DNA from: Arthrobacter sp. D5-1
GTDB taxonomy: Bacteria; Actinomycetota; Actinomycetes; Actinomycetales; Micrococcaceae
Assembly (NCBI RefSeq): GCF_017357425.1
Contig: NZ_CP014571.1
Coordinates: 3,286,001-3,350,000, forward strand
Length of the DNA: 64,000 bases
Direction of reading: 5' to 3'
The notes under the pieces were generated by a model, which ran no database searches, was not told where the DNA came from, and saw only the letters and a program-made list of their open reading frames with translations. A program made the translations under genes and the position numbers. Shown here piece by piece: positions 18,425-27,526 of the stretch; the first letter of the stretch is position 1, and each line of letters begins with the position of its first letter.

Positions 18425-19373
18425 CGAGTTCCGCGAGCAACTCTCCGCCCTCGGTGACCACCAGTTCACGGAAGAGCCGCACAGCGTCCGGTTCGAAGCT
18501 TCTCTCCCGCCAGGCGAGGCCGATCTGCCGAAACGCCAGGTCGGATTCGATGGCCACTTCAACCAGTCCAAGTTCGGCTTTGGGCAGGAACTGTCCCGTG
18601 CCTGAACCGGGACCGGCGGGCGGAAGGATGCTGAACCCCAGTCCGGCCGAAACCAGCCCGCGGGCCGAGGTGGATTCCTGGACTTCAAAGGCGATCCGCG
18701 GGCGGAAGCCCGCCTCCCGCAGGAGTGCCTCGCCGAGTGCCCGCAGCCCAACTCCGGCTGGAAGCGTGATGTAGGGGTCGTGGCGCAGCTCTGAAAGGTG
18801 CACGCTGGCCCGCGCGGCAAGGGGGTGCCGATAGTGCAGGACCACCCTGAGTGGCTCCCGGTAGAGCGGAAGGGAACGGATGCCTTTGCCTTCGGGCGCA
18901 ATGGGTGCGGTCAGTGCGAAGTCCATCTCGCCGCTGGCCAACTGCTGCAGGCAATCGTCGCGCGGGCCTTGCCAGAGTTCGAACACCGCATGGGGGTGGA
19001 GCCCGCGGAACGCGCTGATGAGCAGTGGAAGCGTCGCCTCTCCGAACGTGTGTTGGAAGGACACACCGATCCGGCCCCTCACCACGTCAGACTCGTGCCT
19101 GACCCTGTCCAGGCCGGCCTGGAAACTCTCCAGCGCTGCTTCGATGTAGGGCAGAAGTGTTCTGGCCTCGGGGGTGAGCCGGATGCCGCGGCCGTCGCGG
19201 ATCAGCAGGTCCGCTCCTACGATTGCACTGGCCCTGGCCACTGCACGGCTCACTGTCGACTGTGGAACGCCCAGGATCTCCGCTGTTTCGGTCATGTGTT
19301 CCGTGCGGCCAAGTTCCGCCAGGACAGGCAGGAGCGGAAGAAGCTGAATGAGCTGGTGGTGGTCCGGCTCCAT
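18399..19373 (-). CDS. LysR-family transcriptional regulator
   Basis: A 324-aa LysR-type regulator. The N-terminal winged helix-turn-helix is at about 15-55 (MTETAEILGVPQSTVSRAVARA). The effector-binding domain follows, with IGVSFQHTFGEATLPLLI opening the periplasmic-binding-like fold. ATG 19373 is chosen because GGGAG lies 5 nt upstream; the frame is open to 19451 but the extra residues are unlike LysR. It is divergent from an MFS transporter, the usual arrangement for a regulator of an exporter, and the gap carries two ATGCAT dyads. Confidence 0.92.
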   Translation of the reverse strand: MEPDHHQLIQLLPLLPVLAELGRTEHMTETAEILGVPQSTVSRAVARASAIVGADLLIRDGRGIRLTPEARTLLPYIEAALESFQAGLDRVRHESDVVRGRIGVSFQHTFGEATLPLLISAFRGLHPHAVFELWQGPRDDCLQQLASGEMDFALTAPIAPEGKGIRSLPLYREPLRVVLHYRHPLAARASVHLSELRHDPYITLPAGVGLRALGEALLREAGFRPRIAFEVQESTSARGLVSAGLGFSILPPAGPGSGTGQFLPKAELGLVEVAIESDLAFRQIGLAWRERSFEPDAVRLFRELVVTEGGELLAELVRARSGTP

Positions 19374-19440
19374 GGTGTTCTCCCTTCCGCCTTCCGCAGC
19401 AGCCCGCCGCCGCCAAGGTGCCGGTCCCGGATTCATGCTG

Positions 19441-19473
19441 TGATGCATCAATTATAAGCAACCCATGCATTGG
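19441..19473. promoter_or_regulatory. Operator-like dyads and -10 box between LysR and MFS genes
   Basis: Perfect palindrome TGATGCATCA (19441-19450) and a second ATGCAT (19465-19470) flanked by CC and TGG, centres 22 bp apart. Between them is TATAAG (19453-19458), a good -10 box for the MFS gene. LysR regulators usually bind two such sites at a divergent promoter. Confidence 0.5.
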
Positions 19474-20736
19474 AAAGCCGAGTCACTGGCGCCCTACTCT
19501 TGCCGGGTGACCAACACCATCGCCAGCGGCAGCGCAGAAACGTGGGACGGCCATGCCAGGGGTTCCCGCGGATACAGCCGGATTCTCGCAGCGCTGGCTC
19601 TTGCCGGAGTTGCAACCTTTGCCCAGCTGTACTCGACACAGGCTGTCCTGCCCCTCATGGCCCACGACCTCAAGATCACTGCAGCCGAGGCCGCACTCAG
19701 CATTTCCCTTGCCACCGCAGGTCTTGCCATCACCGTGCTGCCGTGGTCGTTCGTGGCGGACAGGATCGGCCGCGTGCGCGCCATGGCCATTGGCATCGCC
19801 GTGGCAACGCTGCTGGGGCTGCTGGTTCCCCTGGCGCCCACCGTGCCGATGTTGATGACGCTGCGCACGTTGGAAGGCATGGCTTTGGGCGGCATCCCCG
19901 CCATTGCCATCGCGTACCTCAACGAGGAAGTGACCAAGGTCCACACGGCGTTGGCGGCCGGGACCTATGTAGCCGGAACTACGTTGGGTGGCTTGGCCGG
20001 GCGCCTGGTGGCCGGCCCAGTGGGCGAGCTCTGGGGCTGGCGTGCCGCGACCCTTGCCGTCTCCTTGCTGGCCACTGTGTCCGCTGTCTTGTTCCTGGTC
20101 CTCGTGCCCAGGCAGCGACGCTTTAGTCCAGCCCCGGCGCTGGGATTCCGGGGTGCACTCAAGACGTTGAAAGGCCACTCGAGCAATCCCAAACTGGTGT
20201 CTTTGTACCTTCAGGCCTTCCTGCTCATGGGTGGCTTCGTAGCGGTTTACAACTACCTGGGGTTTCGACTGCACGCAGATCCGTTCCGGCTCCCTGCAAC
20301 TGTAGTGAGCCTGATCTTCCTTGCGTATCTGTCCGGCACTGTCAGCTCACGGTGGGCCGCTGGACTGACCACGAGGTTTGGCAGGCGCAACGTCCTGGTG
20401 GCCGGAATTGCCATCATGTCCGCGGGGCTGGCGCTGACCTTGGTGGAGAACCTGGCAGCCACCCTCGCCGGGCTGGTGATTTTCACAGGCGGCTTCTTCG
20501 CCGCCCACAGTGTTGGTTCAGGCTGGACGGGGGCCATCGCCACGACGGGCAGGGCGCAGGCGGCATCCCTGTACAACCTGTCCTACTACCTGGGCTCCAG
20601 CGTGATCGGCTGGGCCGGCGGCCTGGCCTTCCAGGCGTTTGGCTGGCCGGCCTTGGCGTTGAGCGTCATCGTCCTTTCGTGCACGACGGCGGCAGTCACC
20701 TTGATAGTGCACCGCACACCAAACCAAGCCCGCTGA
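19465..20736 (+). CDS. MFS transporter (YnfM-like)
   Basis: A 12-helix major facilitator of 423 aa. The loop 2-3 motif is VADRIGRVRAMAIG, and a second copy GLTTRFGRRNVLVAG marks the second half. The N-terminal helix FAQLYSTQAVLPLMA resembles the YnfM/arabinose-efflux subgroup, which lies opposite a LysR gene in E. coli too. ATG 19465 would fit a leaderless message, 6 nt after a TATAAG box. GTG 19507 is the alternative and removes 14 residues; neither has a Shine-Dalgarno motif. The substrate is unknown. Confidence 0.87.
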   Translation: MHWKAESLAPYSCRVTNTIASGSAETWDGHARGSRGYSRILAALALAGVATFAQLYSTQAVLPLMAHDLKITAAEAALSISLATAGLAITVLPWSFVADRIGRVRAMAIGIAVATLLGLLVPLAPTVPMLMTLRTLEGMALGGIPAIAIAYLNEEVTKVHTALAAGTYVAGTTLGGLAGRLVAGPVGELWGWRAATLAVSLLATVSAVLFLVLVPRQRRFSPAPALGFRGALKTLKGHSSNPKLVSLYLQAFLLMGGFVAVYNYLGFRLHADPFRLPATVVSLIFLAYLSGTVSSRWAAGLTTRFGRRNVLVAGIAIMSAGLALTLVENLAATLAGLVIFTGGFFAAHSVGSGWTGAIATTGRAQAASLYNLSYYLGSSVIGWAGGLAFQAFGWPALALSVIVLSCTTAAVTLIVHRTPNQAR

Positions 20737-20767
20737 TTTCCAGCCGCCTGCCCCTAGAATCAGAGGC

Positions 20768-21409
20768 ATGACACAGGTCACGAAAAGCCGGGAACTGTCG
20801 TCACCGGAGCGTTTGCAGGCGTTTACGGATGCCGTGGTGGCGATTGCTTTGACGTTGTTGATCCTCCCGCTGATGGAGAGCGTGGGTGAGCTTGCAGACC
20901 ACAACGGCACCACGGCCGAATGGTTGGCCGAAGAACAGTACGCATTGCTCGGATTCGTGCTGAGCTTTGTCCTCATTGCCGTGTTCTGGGTGCACCACCA
21001 CAAGCTCTTCCGCAGCGTCAAGCACGTTGACCCGGGCCTGCTGTGGCTGACTGTGGCCTGGATGTTCACCATCGTGGTGATGCCGGTCGCCACATCCCTC
21101 TCCACCCAGATGCCCTCCGACTGGGCCCAACCGCTGATCTACATCGGCACCCTGTTTGCCACCAGCCTCATGCTCCTCCTGGCCCGCGCGTACTTGCGGT
21201 CACACCCCGACCTCCACACCATGGGAGATGCGGAATCGGCGTCAGGAATTCGAGCGAGTGGCATCATTTCCGGGCTCTTCCTGGCAGCCCTGGTTCTGGC
21301 CGTAGCCATTCCGGGTGCAGGCAACTGGCCCCTGCTCCTGATGCTGCTCAGTGAGCCACTCCAACGGCTGGATCGGCGACGGGCCCGCCGCGCACGGGTA
21401 AAGCGATAG
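20768..21409 (+). CDS. TMEM175-family (DUF1211) potassium channel
   Basis: A 213-aa membrane protein with about six helices. The first helix carries FTDAVVAIALTLLILPL, matching the (F/Y)SDAVFAIAxTLL motif that lines the pore of bacterial and lysosomal TMEM175 channels, and HHHKLF follows helix 3. Bacterial members have one six-helix repeat and assemble as tetramers. The gene starts 31 bp after the MFS transporter on the same strand, and could be cotranscribed. A basic tail (RRRARRARVKR) ends the protein. Confidence 0.82.
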   Translation: MTQVTKSRELSSPERLQAFTDAVVAIALTLLILPLMESVGELADHNGTTAEWLAEEQYALLGFVLSFVLIAVFWVHHHKLFRSVKHVDPGLLWLTVAWMFTIVVMPVATSLSTQMPSDWAQPLIYIGTLFATSLMLLLARAYLRSHPDLHTMGDAESASGIRASGIISGLFLAALVLAVAIPGAGNWPLLLMLLSEPLQRLDRRRARRARVKR

Positions 21410-21463
21410 TCACCTGAAGAATTCACCGATTAGGATGGATGGAAGGCAATTTCAGGAGGATCC

Positions 21464-21970
21464 GTGAGCAACCCCACGAAGAATGTTCGGTCAGGCACGG
21501 GCAGCGCTGAGCCGCTGGACGCGATTGATGAACGAATCCTCGCCGCGTTGGTGGATGACGCCCGGATCTCGAACAAGCAATTGGCAGAGCTTGTGGGGAT
21601 CGCCCCCTCCACGGCCCTCATGCGGACCAGGGCTCTTTCCGAACGCGGAATCATCGAAGGCTTTGAGGCCGTGTTGAGCCTGCCGGCCATCGGCCGCTCC
21701 GTCCAAGCCCTCATCGCCGTCCGTCTCCGCGCCCACGACCGCGATCAGATCGACCGTTTTACGGCCCGCGTTCCCAAGCTTCCGGCGGTGATCTCCACTT
21801 TCCACACCACCGGTTCCGTTGACTACTTGCTGCACATCGCCGTCGCCAATACCGATGACCTCCGCAACTGGCTCCTGGACAACCTCGCCACGGATCCCGT
21901 AGTGGGCCACACGGAAACCACCATGGTCTTCCAGCACATCCCGGGCAATCGCGGACCGCTGCCGGAGTAG
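21464..21970 (+). CDS. Lrp/AsnC-family transcriptional regulator
   Basis: A 168-aa feast/famine regulator. The winged HTH is at about 18-70 (ISNKQLAELVGIAPSTALMRTRAL) and the RAM ligand-binding domain at about 78-160 (VISTFHTTGSVDYLLHIAVANTDDL). The start is a GTG preceded by AGGAGG at 6 nt. Lrp proteins usually sense an amino acid and control neighbours; the convergent MFS exporter gene and the preceding channel gene are the nearest candidates. Confidence 0.92.
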   Translation: MSNPTKNVRSGTGSAEPLDAIDERILAALVDDARISNKQLAELVGIAPSTALMRTRALSERGIIEGFEAVLSLPAIGRSVQALIAVRLRAHDRDQIDRFTARVPKLPAVISTFHTTGSVDYLLHIAVANTDDLRNWLLDNLATDPVVGHTETTMVFQHIPGNRGPLPE

Positions 21971-21989
21971 AACGACCAGGCGGCGCAGG

Positions 21990-23231
21990 TCAGGAACGCA
22001 CTGCGCTCCGCAGCGAGATTGCCGCCAGCGTCAGCGCCGCAACGCCGCACAGGGCCGTGAAACCCACGACGGCGGCCTGGAGCCCCAGTGCCGAGACAGC
22101 CAGTCCCAGCCCGATCACCGGAACGGCACTACCCAGGTACGTGATGACGTAGACGGTACTGATGACCTGGGCGTGGCGGGAAGCCTCAACCTTTCCGGCA
22201 ACTTCGTTGAAGACCTGCCGGAAAGCGATGCCTTGACCCATGCCCGCCGTGACGCTCGCAGCCACCAGCAGCCACGGGCTTGACCATGCGGCCGCAGCGC
22301 CCACCAGGACAACCGAGACCCCCAGGACCACCAAGGCCACGGGCACAACCCAACGGCCACGGGTACCCAAAAGCTGGCTCAGCGCCGAGGCGCCCAACGT
22401 GACTCCTGCCAGCAAGCCGATCAGCGGCCGCGAATCTGCATGGACCACACCGGCGAAGTACCCCGGCGCCAATGACAGGCAGAAGCCGAACACTGCGAAG
22501 CTCAGGAACCCGGTGGCAGCTGCCATCCAGAAGGCTCCGCGGGCATCACGGGAGATGGAAGGCTTCCGTGGCGCCAGGACCTTGAGGGGCTTCGGGCCCT
22601 CCGCCGGAGCGATGGCAGGCCTGGCTTTGAGGAGCCACAGGGGAATAAGGGCAGCTATCAGCACCGCCGAATGGACGTAGTACGGGGTGCGCGTGGGGTC
22701 CGGCAAAAGTGACAGGAGGCCACCGATTGCGGGGCCTGCCGCCACACCACCTGCCGAGGAGAGCAAAGTGAATCGGGAGGCCCACTCAGGCCGCTGGGGC
22801 AACAGTTCACGCAAGGCAGCTGAGCTGGCTCCGGTCGCCAGCCCCACTGCCACTCCCTGAAGTGCCCTCCCCATGGACAAGGCAACCAGTGTGTCCGCGT
22901 TTGCAAACATCACACCACCCACCAAACCGACCAGGACAGCCAACACCAATGCCGCACGACGCCCGATGTGGTCCGACCAATGTCCTGCCACCATGAGGAC
23001 ACCCACCAGTGCAAGGACGTAGCTGGAGAAAGCAACTGTCACGTCCAGCGATGTCATACCAAGCCTGGCCTGCAGCAAGGGATACAACGGAGTGGCCAGG
23101 TTGGCGCCTACCAGCAGCGTAAAGATGACGACGCCGGTCAACACCAGCCTGGCGGTGGTGGAGGCATCCCATCCCCAGCGGTTGGCGGTAACCGGACGCA
23201 TGCGGAGTTCGCTCAAGACAGTCATTTCCAT
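21990..23231 (-). CDS. MFS transporter
   Basis: A 413-aa major facilitator with 12 predicted helices. WSDHIGRRAALVLAVLVG is the loop 2-3 motif. The central loop after helix 6 holds the proline-rich LKARPAIAPAEGPKPLKVLAPRK. The short hydrophilic N terminus leaves the start uncertain: ATG 23231 or the nearby ATG 23225 are both possible. It is divergent from an Lrp regulator, 140 bp apart, and convergent with another. Export of an amino acid or drug is plausible but not shown. Confidence 0.87.
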   Translation of the reverse strand: MEMTVLSELRMRPVTANRWGWDASTTARLVLTGVVIFTLLVGANLATPLYPLLQARLGMTSLDVTVAFSSYVLALVGVLMVAGHWSDHIGRRAALVLAVLVGLVGGVMFANADTLVALSMGRALQGVAVGLATGASSAALRELLPQRPEWASRFTLLSSAGGVAAGPAIGGLLSLLPDPTRTPYYVHSAVLIAALIPLWLLKARPAIAPAEGPKPLKVLAPRKPSISRDARGAFWMAAATGFLSFAVFGFCLSLAPGYFAGVVHADSRPLIGLLAGVTLGASALSQLLGTRGRWVVPVALVVLGVSVVLVGAAAAWSSPWLLVAASVTAGMGQGIAFRQVFNEVAGKVEASRHAQVISTVYVITYLGSAVPVIGLGLAVSALGLQAAVVGFTALCGVAALTLAAISLRSAVRS

Positions 23232-23371
23232 GCCTTCGGGCTCGGTGGCCGGGCTGATTGGTTCCTTGTGGGAAGCGCAGTCCGACTAAGTATTGGTGGC
23301 AACAGAATGCAGCAGGATTGATCTGAACATGCTGCAATAGTTTGAGAATTGAGCAAAAGACTCAAACTGGA

Positions 23372-23923
23372 ATGACCCAAGTGAGCTGGAGTGACCATTT
23401 GAACACCCTCGACCCTATGGACCTGAAGATCCTCCTGGAACTCATCAAGGATCCCCGCATCCAGATCGCCGAGTTGAGCGACACCTTGGGTATTGCGCGC
23501 AACACTGCCCAGAGCAGGGTCAAGCGCCTCCTCCGGTCCGGGGTGCTGCACGCCGCCGGACGGGAGGTAGACCTCGAAAAGGTGGGGTACGACGTCGTCG
23601 CTTTCGTGACGATCGAAGTCACCCACCGCGAACTCGACGGCGTCATTGGTGCGCTGCGCTTGATCCCCCAGGTCCTGGAGGTCCACGAAATTTCCGGCCG
23701 GGGCGATCTCTGGTGCCGGGTAGTGGCAACCGACACCCACAACCTGCAGTCGGCACTGCGATCGGTCCTCCGCACCAAAGGCGTGATCCGGACGGAAACG
23801 GTGTTGGCCCTGCATACTCACATCCCGTACCGGACTGAACCACTGATCGAAAGGATGTCTGCCGCGCCAACACGGCCAAGGCTTGAGAGTCAGAGCCCCG
23901 GGTCACAGGCCCGAACCGACTAG
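23372..23923 (+). CDS. Lrp/AsnC-family transcriptional regulator
   Basis: A 183-aa Lrp-type protein. The HTH reads IQIAELSDTLGIARNTAQSRVKRLL near residues 30-55, and the RAM domain follows (VLEVHEISGRGDLWCRVVATDTHNL). ATG 23372 is preferred over the TTG at 23342. It faces away from the MFS gene and probably controls it, judged by the divergent layout. The tail after residue 150 is Arg/Ser-rich and likely disordered. It differs clearly from the other Lrp protein nearby, so the two are not a recent duplication. Confidence 0.9.
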   Translation: MTQVSWSDHLNTLDPMDLKILLELIKDPRIQIAELSDTLGIARNTAQSRVKRLLRSGVLHAAGREVDLEKVGYDVVAFVTIEVTHRELDGVIGALRLIPQVLEVHEISGRGDLWCRVVATDTHNLQSALRSVLRTKGVIRTETVLALHTHIPYRTEPLIERMSAAPTRPRLESQSPGSQARTD

Positions 23924-23933
23924 GATTTCAGGA

Positions 23934-24359
23934 ATGGATTGGCTCTCACACATCTCCCAGATCAACTGGTTCGCTGTACTTCTGGCCTTCGTTTCAAGCA
24001 TGGTCATCGGCTTCGTCTGGTACATGCCGGCCGCCTTCGGACGCAGGTGGATGAAAGCGATCAACAAAACCGAAGACGACCTCAAGAATATTGAGGGCGG
24101 CGCCGGCATCTGGGTTCCCATGATGGTGGCCGCAGCGCTGACCAGCATTCTCCTGGCGGTCCTCATCAGCGCGCTGGAACTCAACACTTTTTGGGCCGGC
24201 GGATTCTTCGCGCTGATCCTGTCCTTGGTGATCCGCGCCGGCGGCCACGTCATCCACAACGGCTTCGCGGGGCGCCCCTCCGCGGTGACCGTCATCGATT
24301 CCGGCCACGACATCGCGGCCATGACCATTGCGGGCGCCATCATCGGAGCCATGCAGTAG
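23934..24359 (+). CDS. DUF1761 membrane protein
   Basis: A 141-aa protein with four predicted membrane helices. INWFAVLLAFVSSMVIGFVWYMPAAFGRRWMK at the N terminus and the later HNGFAGRPSAVTVIDSGHDIAAM match DUF1761, a family without known function. The ATG at 23934 is the natural start, since upstream residues do not belong to the family. It lies 10 bp after the Lrp gene and 10 bp before corA, so all three may be one transcript. Confidence 0.82.
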   Translation: MDWLSHISQINWFAVLLAFVSSMVIGFVWYMPAAFGRRWMKAINKTEDDLKNIEGGAGIWVPMMVAAALTSILLAVLISALELNTFWAGGFFALILSLVIRAGGHVIHNGFAGRPSAVTVIDSGHDIAAMTIAGAIIGAMQ

Positions 24360-24369
24360 CGTTCAACCA

Positions 24370-25365
24370 GTGACAATCATTGATAACGCCGTATACGTAG
24401 ACGGCGTCCGCACAGCAACCCCGCACAGCCTCGAGCAGACGTTTGAGACCTTGGCGGAACACGGCGGCATGGCCTGGATCGGCTTGTACCGGCCCACGAA
24501 GGACGAGATGGCCGCCGTCGCCCAGGAATTCGGCCTCCACGAGCTCGCCGTGGAGGACGCCGTCTCGGCACATCAGCGGCCCAAGCTTGAGCGCTACGAC
24601 CACAACCTGTTTACTGTCCTCCGCCCAGCCAGGTACCTCGATGAAACCGAGACAGTGGAGTTCGGCGAGCTGCACATCTTCACCGGACCAAACTTTGTGG
24701 TGACCATCCGGCACGCTGAGACCGGTGGGGTGGCCCGGGTCCGCCACCGGCTGGAGACACGACCGGACCTTCTCTGCCATGGGCCCGAAGCCGTGCTCTA
24801 CGCTCTCCTGGACCAAGTGGTGGATGACTACGCGCCGGTAGTGGCAGGTCTTGAGAACGACATCGATGAGATAGAAGACCAGCTTTTCAGCGGCGACAGT
24901 ACTGTGTCGCGCCGCATCTACGAGCTCGCCCGTGAAGTGATCCAGTTCCAACGGGCCATCCAGCCCCTCCCGGACATGATGGCCCTGCTGGAAAAGGGCT
25001 TCGAAAAATATGGCGTGGACATTGAGTTGCAGCGCTCCCTGCGCGACGTCGAGGACCATGTCCAGCGCGTCATTTCCCGCGTGAACTCCTTCCGGGATCT
25101 GTTGCAGAACGCGCTGACCCTGGATGGCACCCTGACGGCCAACCGCCAGAACGAAGCCAGCGCCGCGCAGAACGAGCAAGTCAAAAAGATCTCCTCCTGG
25201 GCTGCCATCCTCTTTGCCCCTTCCTTCGTGGCCGGCGTGTATGGGATGAATTTTGACCATATGCCGGAGCTGCATTGGGACTTTGGCTACCCCCTGGCGG
25301 TGGGGCTCATGTTCGGTGCAGCCCTGCTCATGTACGTCATTTTCAAGCGCAAAGGCTGGCTGTGA
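24370..25365 (+). CDS. corA: CorA-family magnesium/divalent cation transporter
   Basis: A 331-aa pentameric CorA-type channel. The cytoplasmic domain occupies residues 1-265. The YGMNFDHMPEL signature that forms the outer pore entrance follows helix 1, and a second helix ends in KRKGW. The start is the GTG at 24370 just after the DUF1761 stop. The stop overlaps the zapE start as GTGA. Mg2+ is the typical substrate; Co2+ or Ni2+ transport also occurs in the family. Confidence 0.93.
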   Translation: MTIIDNAVYVDGVRTATPHSLEQTFETLAEHGGMAWIGLYRPTKDEMAAVAQEFGLHELAVEDAVSAHQRPKLERYDHNLFTVLRPARYLDETETVEFGELHIFTGPNFVVTIRHAETGGVARVRHRLETRPDLLCHGPEAVLYALLDQVVDDYAPVVAGLENDIDEIEDQLFSGDSTVSRRIYELAREVIQFQRAIQPLPDMMALLEKGFEKYGVDIELQRSLRDVEDHVQRVISRVNSFRDLLQNALTLDGTLTANRQNEASAAQNEQVKKISSWAAILFAPSFVAGVYGMNFDHMPELHWDFGYPLAVGLMFGAALLMYVIFKRKGWL

Positions 25366-26534
25366 CGCCACTGTCGAGGCCTGCTCCCCGCACTGCGCGG
25401 GACACTGTCCGCGCTTTGCTGGCGGGGATGGAGCACGACGCCGGACTGGCGGGTTTTGCGCTTGAGCCAAGTCAGCGACAGGCAGCCGAGCGGTTGGCGG
25501 CCTTCGGCGCCCAACTGACGGGCCGTCGTCGTCCGCTTCCCCGCAAGGCGCCGCGGAGCCTGTACTTCCACGGACCGGTGGGCCGCGGCAAGACATGGCT
25601 GATGGACAGCTTCTACGGACAGCTTGACGCCCGGAAACGCCGTGTCCACTTCCACGACTTCTTCCGCAGGCTCCATGCGGGAACCCACGTCTTTGAAGCC
25701 AACAGCGGAACTGCCATTGAGCAGTCCGTGGATGCATTGCTGGATGGAATCGACGTGCTGTTCTTCGACGAATTCCATGTCCATGACGTTGGCGATGGCA
25801 TGTTCATTGCCCGGTTGTTGCGGTCTGCTGCGCAGCGCCGTATCCCCCTGGTGGTGACCTCGAACTACGCCCCGGACGACCTCCTGCCCAATCCCCTGTG
25901 GCACGACCATTTCCTGCCCACCATCGAGGCCATCAAAGAGATGATGGACATCGTGGAGATCGAGGGGCCCACGGATTTCCGCCGTTTTCCCGCCGCTGGA
26001 ACTGCCCCTGCCGAAGGGTTTGCCGCGTTCCGCTCAGGTCGGATCGTCTCTCCCGGCACGCCCGCACAACTGGGGCGCCTCGGTCTCTTCCGGCCAGCAC
26101 CATCCCAAGGCCGCGTTTTGCAACCGACAACCCAGCCGATTGTGGTCAGGAACTCCGACCCCGATGTGCTCTGGGTCGGTTTCGAGGAGCTCTGCGGTGG
26201 GCTCACCTCAACAGCGGACTTCCTGGTGTTGGCGGAGACCTATAAAACGTGGGTGATCGACGACGTTCCCTCCCCTGCAGGAAACGATTCGGCATCCGCA
26301 CCCTCATGGCAGCGGTTCAGCAATGTGGTGGACGTGCTGCACGACCAGGACATCACGCTGTTCCTGATCGGCGAGGGACCGATGGAATGGGACATCGACG
26401 CATCCGGCAGTGATCTTTCGGTTTTGCCGGTGGATCTGGCGCGGATAGTGAGTCGTTTGTCCCTCTTGGGACGGTCAGAGCACCACGATGGCGTGGACAG
26501 TGCTGTCCACAGTGAAGAGGCCGCCGGAAGCTAA
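25362..26534 (+). CDS. zapE: Cell division AAA ATPase ZapE (AFG1-like)
   Basis: A 390-aa AFG1/ZapE ATPase that associates with the division ring in E. coli. Walker A is HGPVGRGKTWLMD and Walker B is VLFFDEFHVHDVGD. VTSNYAPDDLLPNPLWHDHFLP is the family's sensor segment. GTG 25362 overlaps the corA stop, so translation is coupled; the frame upstream belongs to corA. The final 60 residues after ARIVSRLSLLG are variable. The TAA stop falls in the loop of a terminator hairpin. Confidence 0.9.
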   Translation: MTPLSRPAPRTARDTVRALLAGMEHDAGLAGFALEPSQRQAAERLAAFGAQLTGRRRPLPRKAPRSLYFHGPVGRGKTWLMDSFYGQLDARKRRVHFHDFFRRLHAGTHVFEANSGTAIEQSVDALLDGIDVLFFDEFHVHDVGDGMFIARLLRSAAQRRIPLVVTSNYAPDDLLPNPLWHDHFLPTIEAIKEMMDIVEIEGPTDFRRFPAAGTAPAEGFAAFRSGRIVSPGTPAQLGRLGLFRPAPSQGRVLQPTTQPIVVRNSDPDVLWVGFEELCGGLTSTADFLVLAETYKTWVIDDVPSPAGNDSASAPSWQRFSNVVDVLHDQDITLFLIGEGPMEWDIDASGSDLSVLPVDLARIVSRLSLLGRSEHHDGVDSAVHSEEAAGS

Positions 26535-26547
26535 GCTTCCGACGGCC
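26519..26547. terminator. Hairpin at the zapE stop codon
   Basis: GGCCGCCGGAAGC (26519-26531) pairs with GCTTCCGACGGCC (26535-26547), 12 of 13 bp. The 3-nt loop is the TAA stop of zapE itself. No long U-tract follows. It lies between two converging genes (zapE and ferritin). Confidence 0.65.
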
Positions 26548-26569
26548 ACAGCATGGTAAGGGTCCGGCC

Positions 26570-27100
26570 TTAGATGACACCGCCGGCTGCGGACGGTGCA
26601 CTGGCATCGTCGCCGCCATCGCCGACCGTTTCGCGGGCGACGTAGTTCTCGATGTCGAAGAGGTTCTCAGCCCGTTCCGTGATGTTGAGCAGCGTGGTCA
26701 TGGAAGCAACTTCCTCAACCTGCTCCTTCAGGAACCACAGCATGAACTGCTCGCCCAAAGCATCTCCCTCTGCACGGGCAACGCGGAACATCTCTTCGAT
26801 GTTGCGTGTGACTTCCTTTTCCTGCTCCAACGCCAACGCGATGGGCTCCTTGGCGTTGGAAAAGTTGTTGCGAACAGGGGCGATGCCCGGGATCTCAACG
26901 TGCACATTGCGGTCCAGCATGTACTGGACCATCATCATGGCGTGGTTTCGCTCCTCGAGCGACTGACGGTAGAAGTGCCGGGCGAGCTGAGGCAAGTCTT
27001 CGCCATCAAAGTACACAGCCACTGCGATGTATTGCTGGGAGGCTGCAAACTCATTCGCAACCTGGGCGGACAACAGCTCATTGAAAGTCTTCTTAGCCAT
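26570..27100 (-). CDS. Ferritin
   Basis: A 176-aa four-helix-bundle iron-storage protein of the non-haem bacterial ferritin type. Ferroxidase ligands are visible in NEFAASQQY, LEERNHAMMM (E-x-x-H), LEQEKEVTRN and FLKEQVEEVAS. No Met haem-binding position of bacterioferritin is evident. The C terminus beyond residue 160 is Gly/Ala/Asp-rich. It is convergent with zapE and has no obvious iron box that I can see in the short upstream gap. Confidence 0.92.
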   Translation of the reverse strand: MAKKTFNELLSAQVANEFAASQQYIAVAVYFDGEDLPQLARHFYRQSLEERNHAMMMVQYMLDRNVHVEIPGIAPVRNNFSNAKEPIALALEQEKEVTRNIEEMFRVARAEGDALGEQFMLWFLKEQVEEVASMTTLLNITERAENLFDIENYVARETVGDGGDDASAPSAAGGVI

Positions 27101-27154
27101 GGCTCGATCCTACAGGCGGACAATACCGGTTCCGGTGGTGAGATTCGCCACTGC

Positions 27155-27526
27155 TCAGGGCAGCAGCAGACTGATCCACACACCCGCAGCGGCCGCCACG
27201 ACGCTGACTGCCATGGTCCCCAAGCCGTTGATGACCGCCAATGCTGTACGCCCGCTTTGAACGAGCCGGATGGTCTCAAGGCTGGCGGTGCTGAAGGTGG
27301 TGTAGCCGCCCAGGAAGCCCGTACCGAGGATGAGCAACAAGGACTCCGGTGCCTGGCCACGCATGACCAGGCCCGCCAGGAAACCCAGCAACAGGGAGCC
27401 CGAGATATTGATGATGACGGTCCCCCATGGGAAGGCAGTCTTCAGGCGTGCACGGACGAACCCGTCCACCACAAACCGCACTGCCGCACCCAGCCCACCG
27501 GCCAGAGCAAGAAGGATGACTGTCAC
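27155..27526 (-). CDS. crcB: Fluoride channel CrcB/Fluc, second copy
   Basis: A 123-aa four-helix Fluc channel subunit that exports fluoride. AGGLGAAVRF, NISGSLLLGFLAGL and GTGFLGGYTTFSTASLETIRL are the family motifs, including the pore Asn and the TTFST sodium/phenylalanine region. The start is GTG 27526, overlapping the stop of the first crcB as GTGA. Actinobacteria often encode two unlike Fluc subunits that form a heterodimer, which is the probable arrangement here. Confidence 0.92.
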   Translation of the reverse strand: MTVILLALAGGLGAAVRFVVDGFVRARLKTAFPWGTVIINISGSLLLGFLAGLVMRGQAPESLLLILGTGFLGGYTTFSTASLETIRLVQSGRTALAVINGLGTMAVSVVAAAAGVWISLLLP

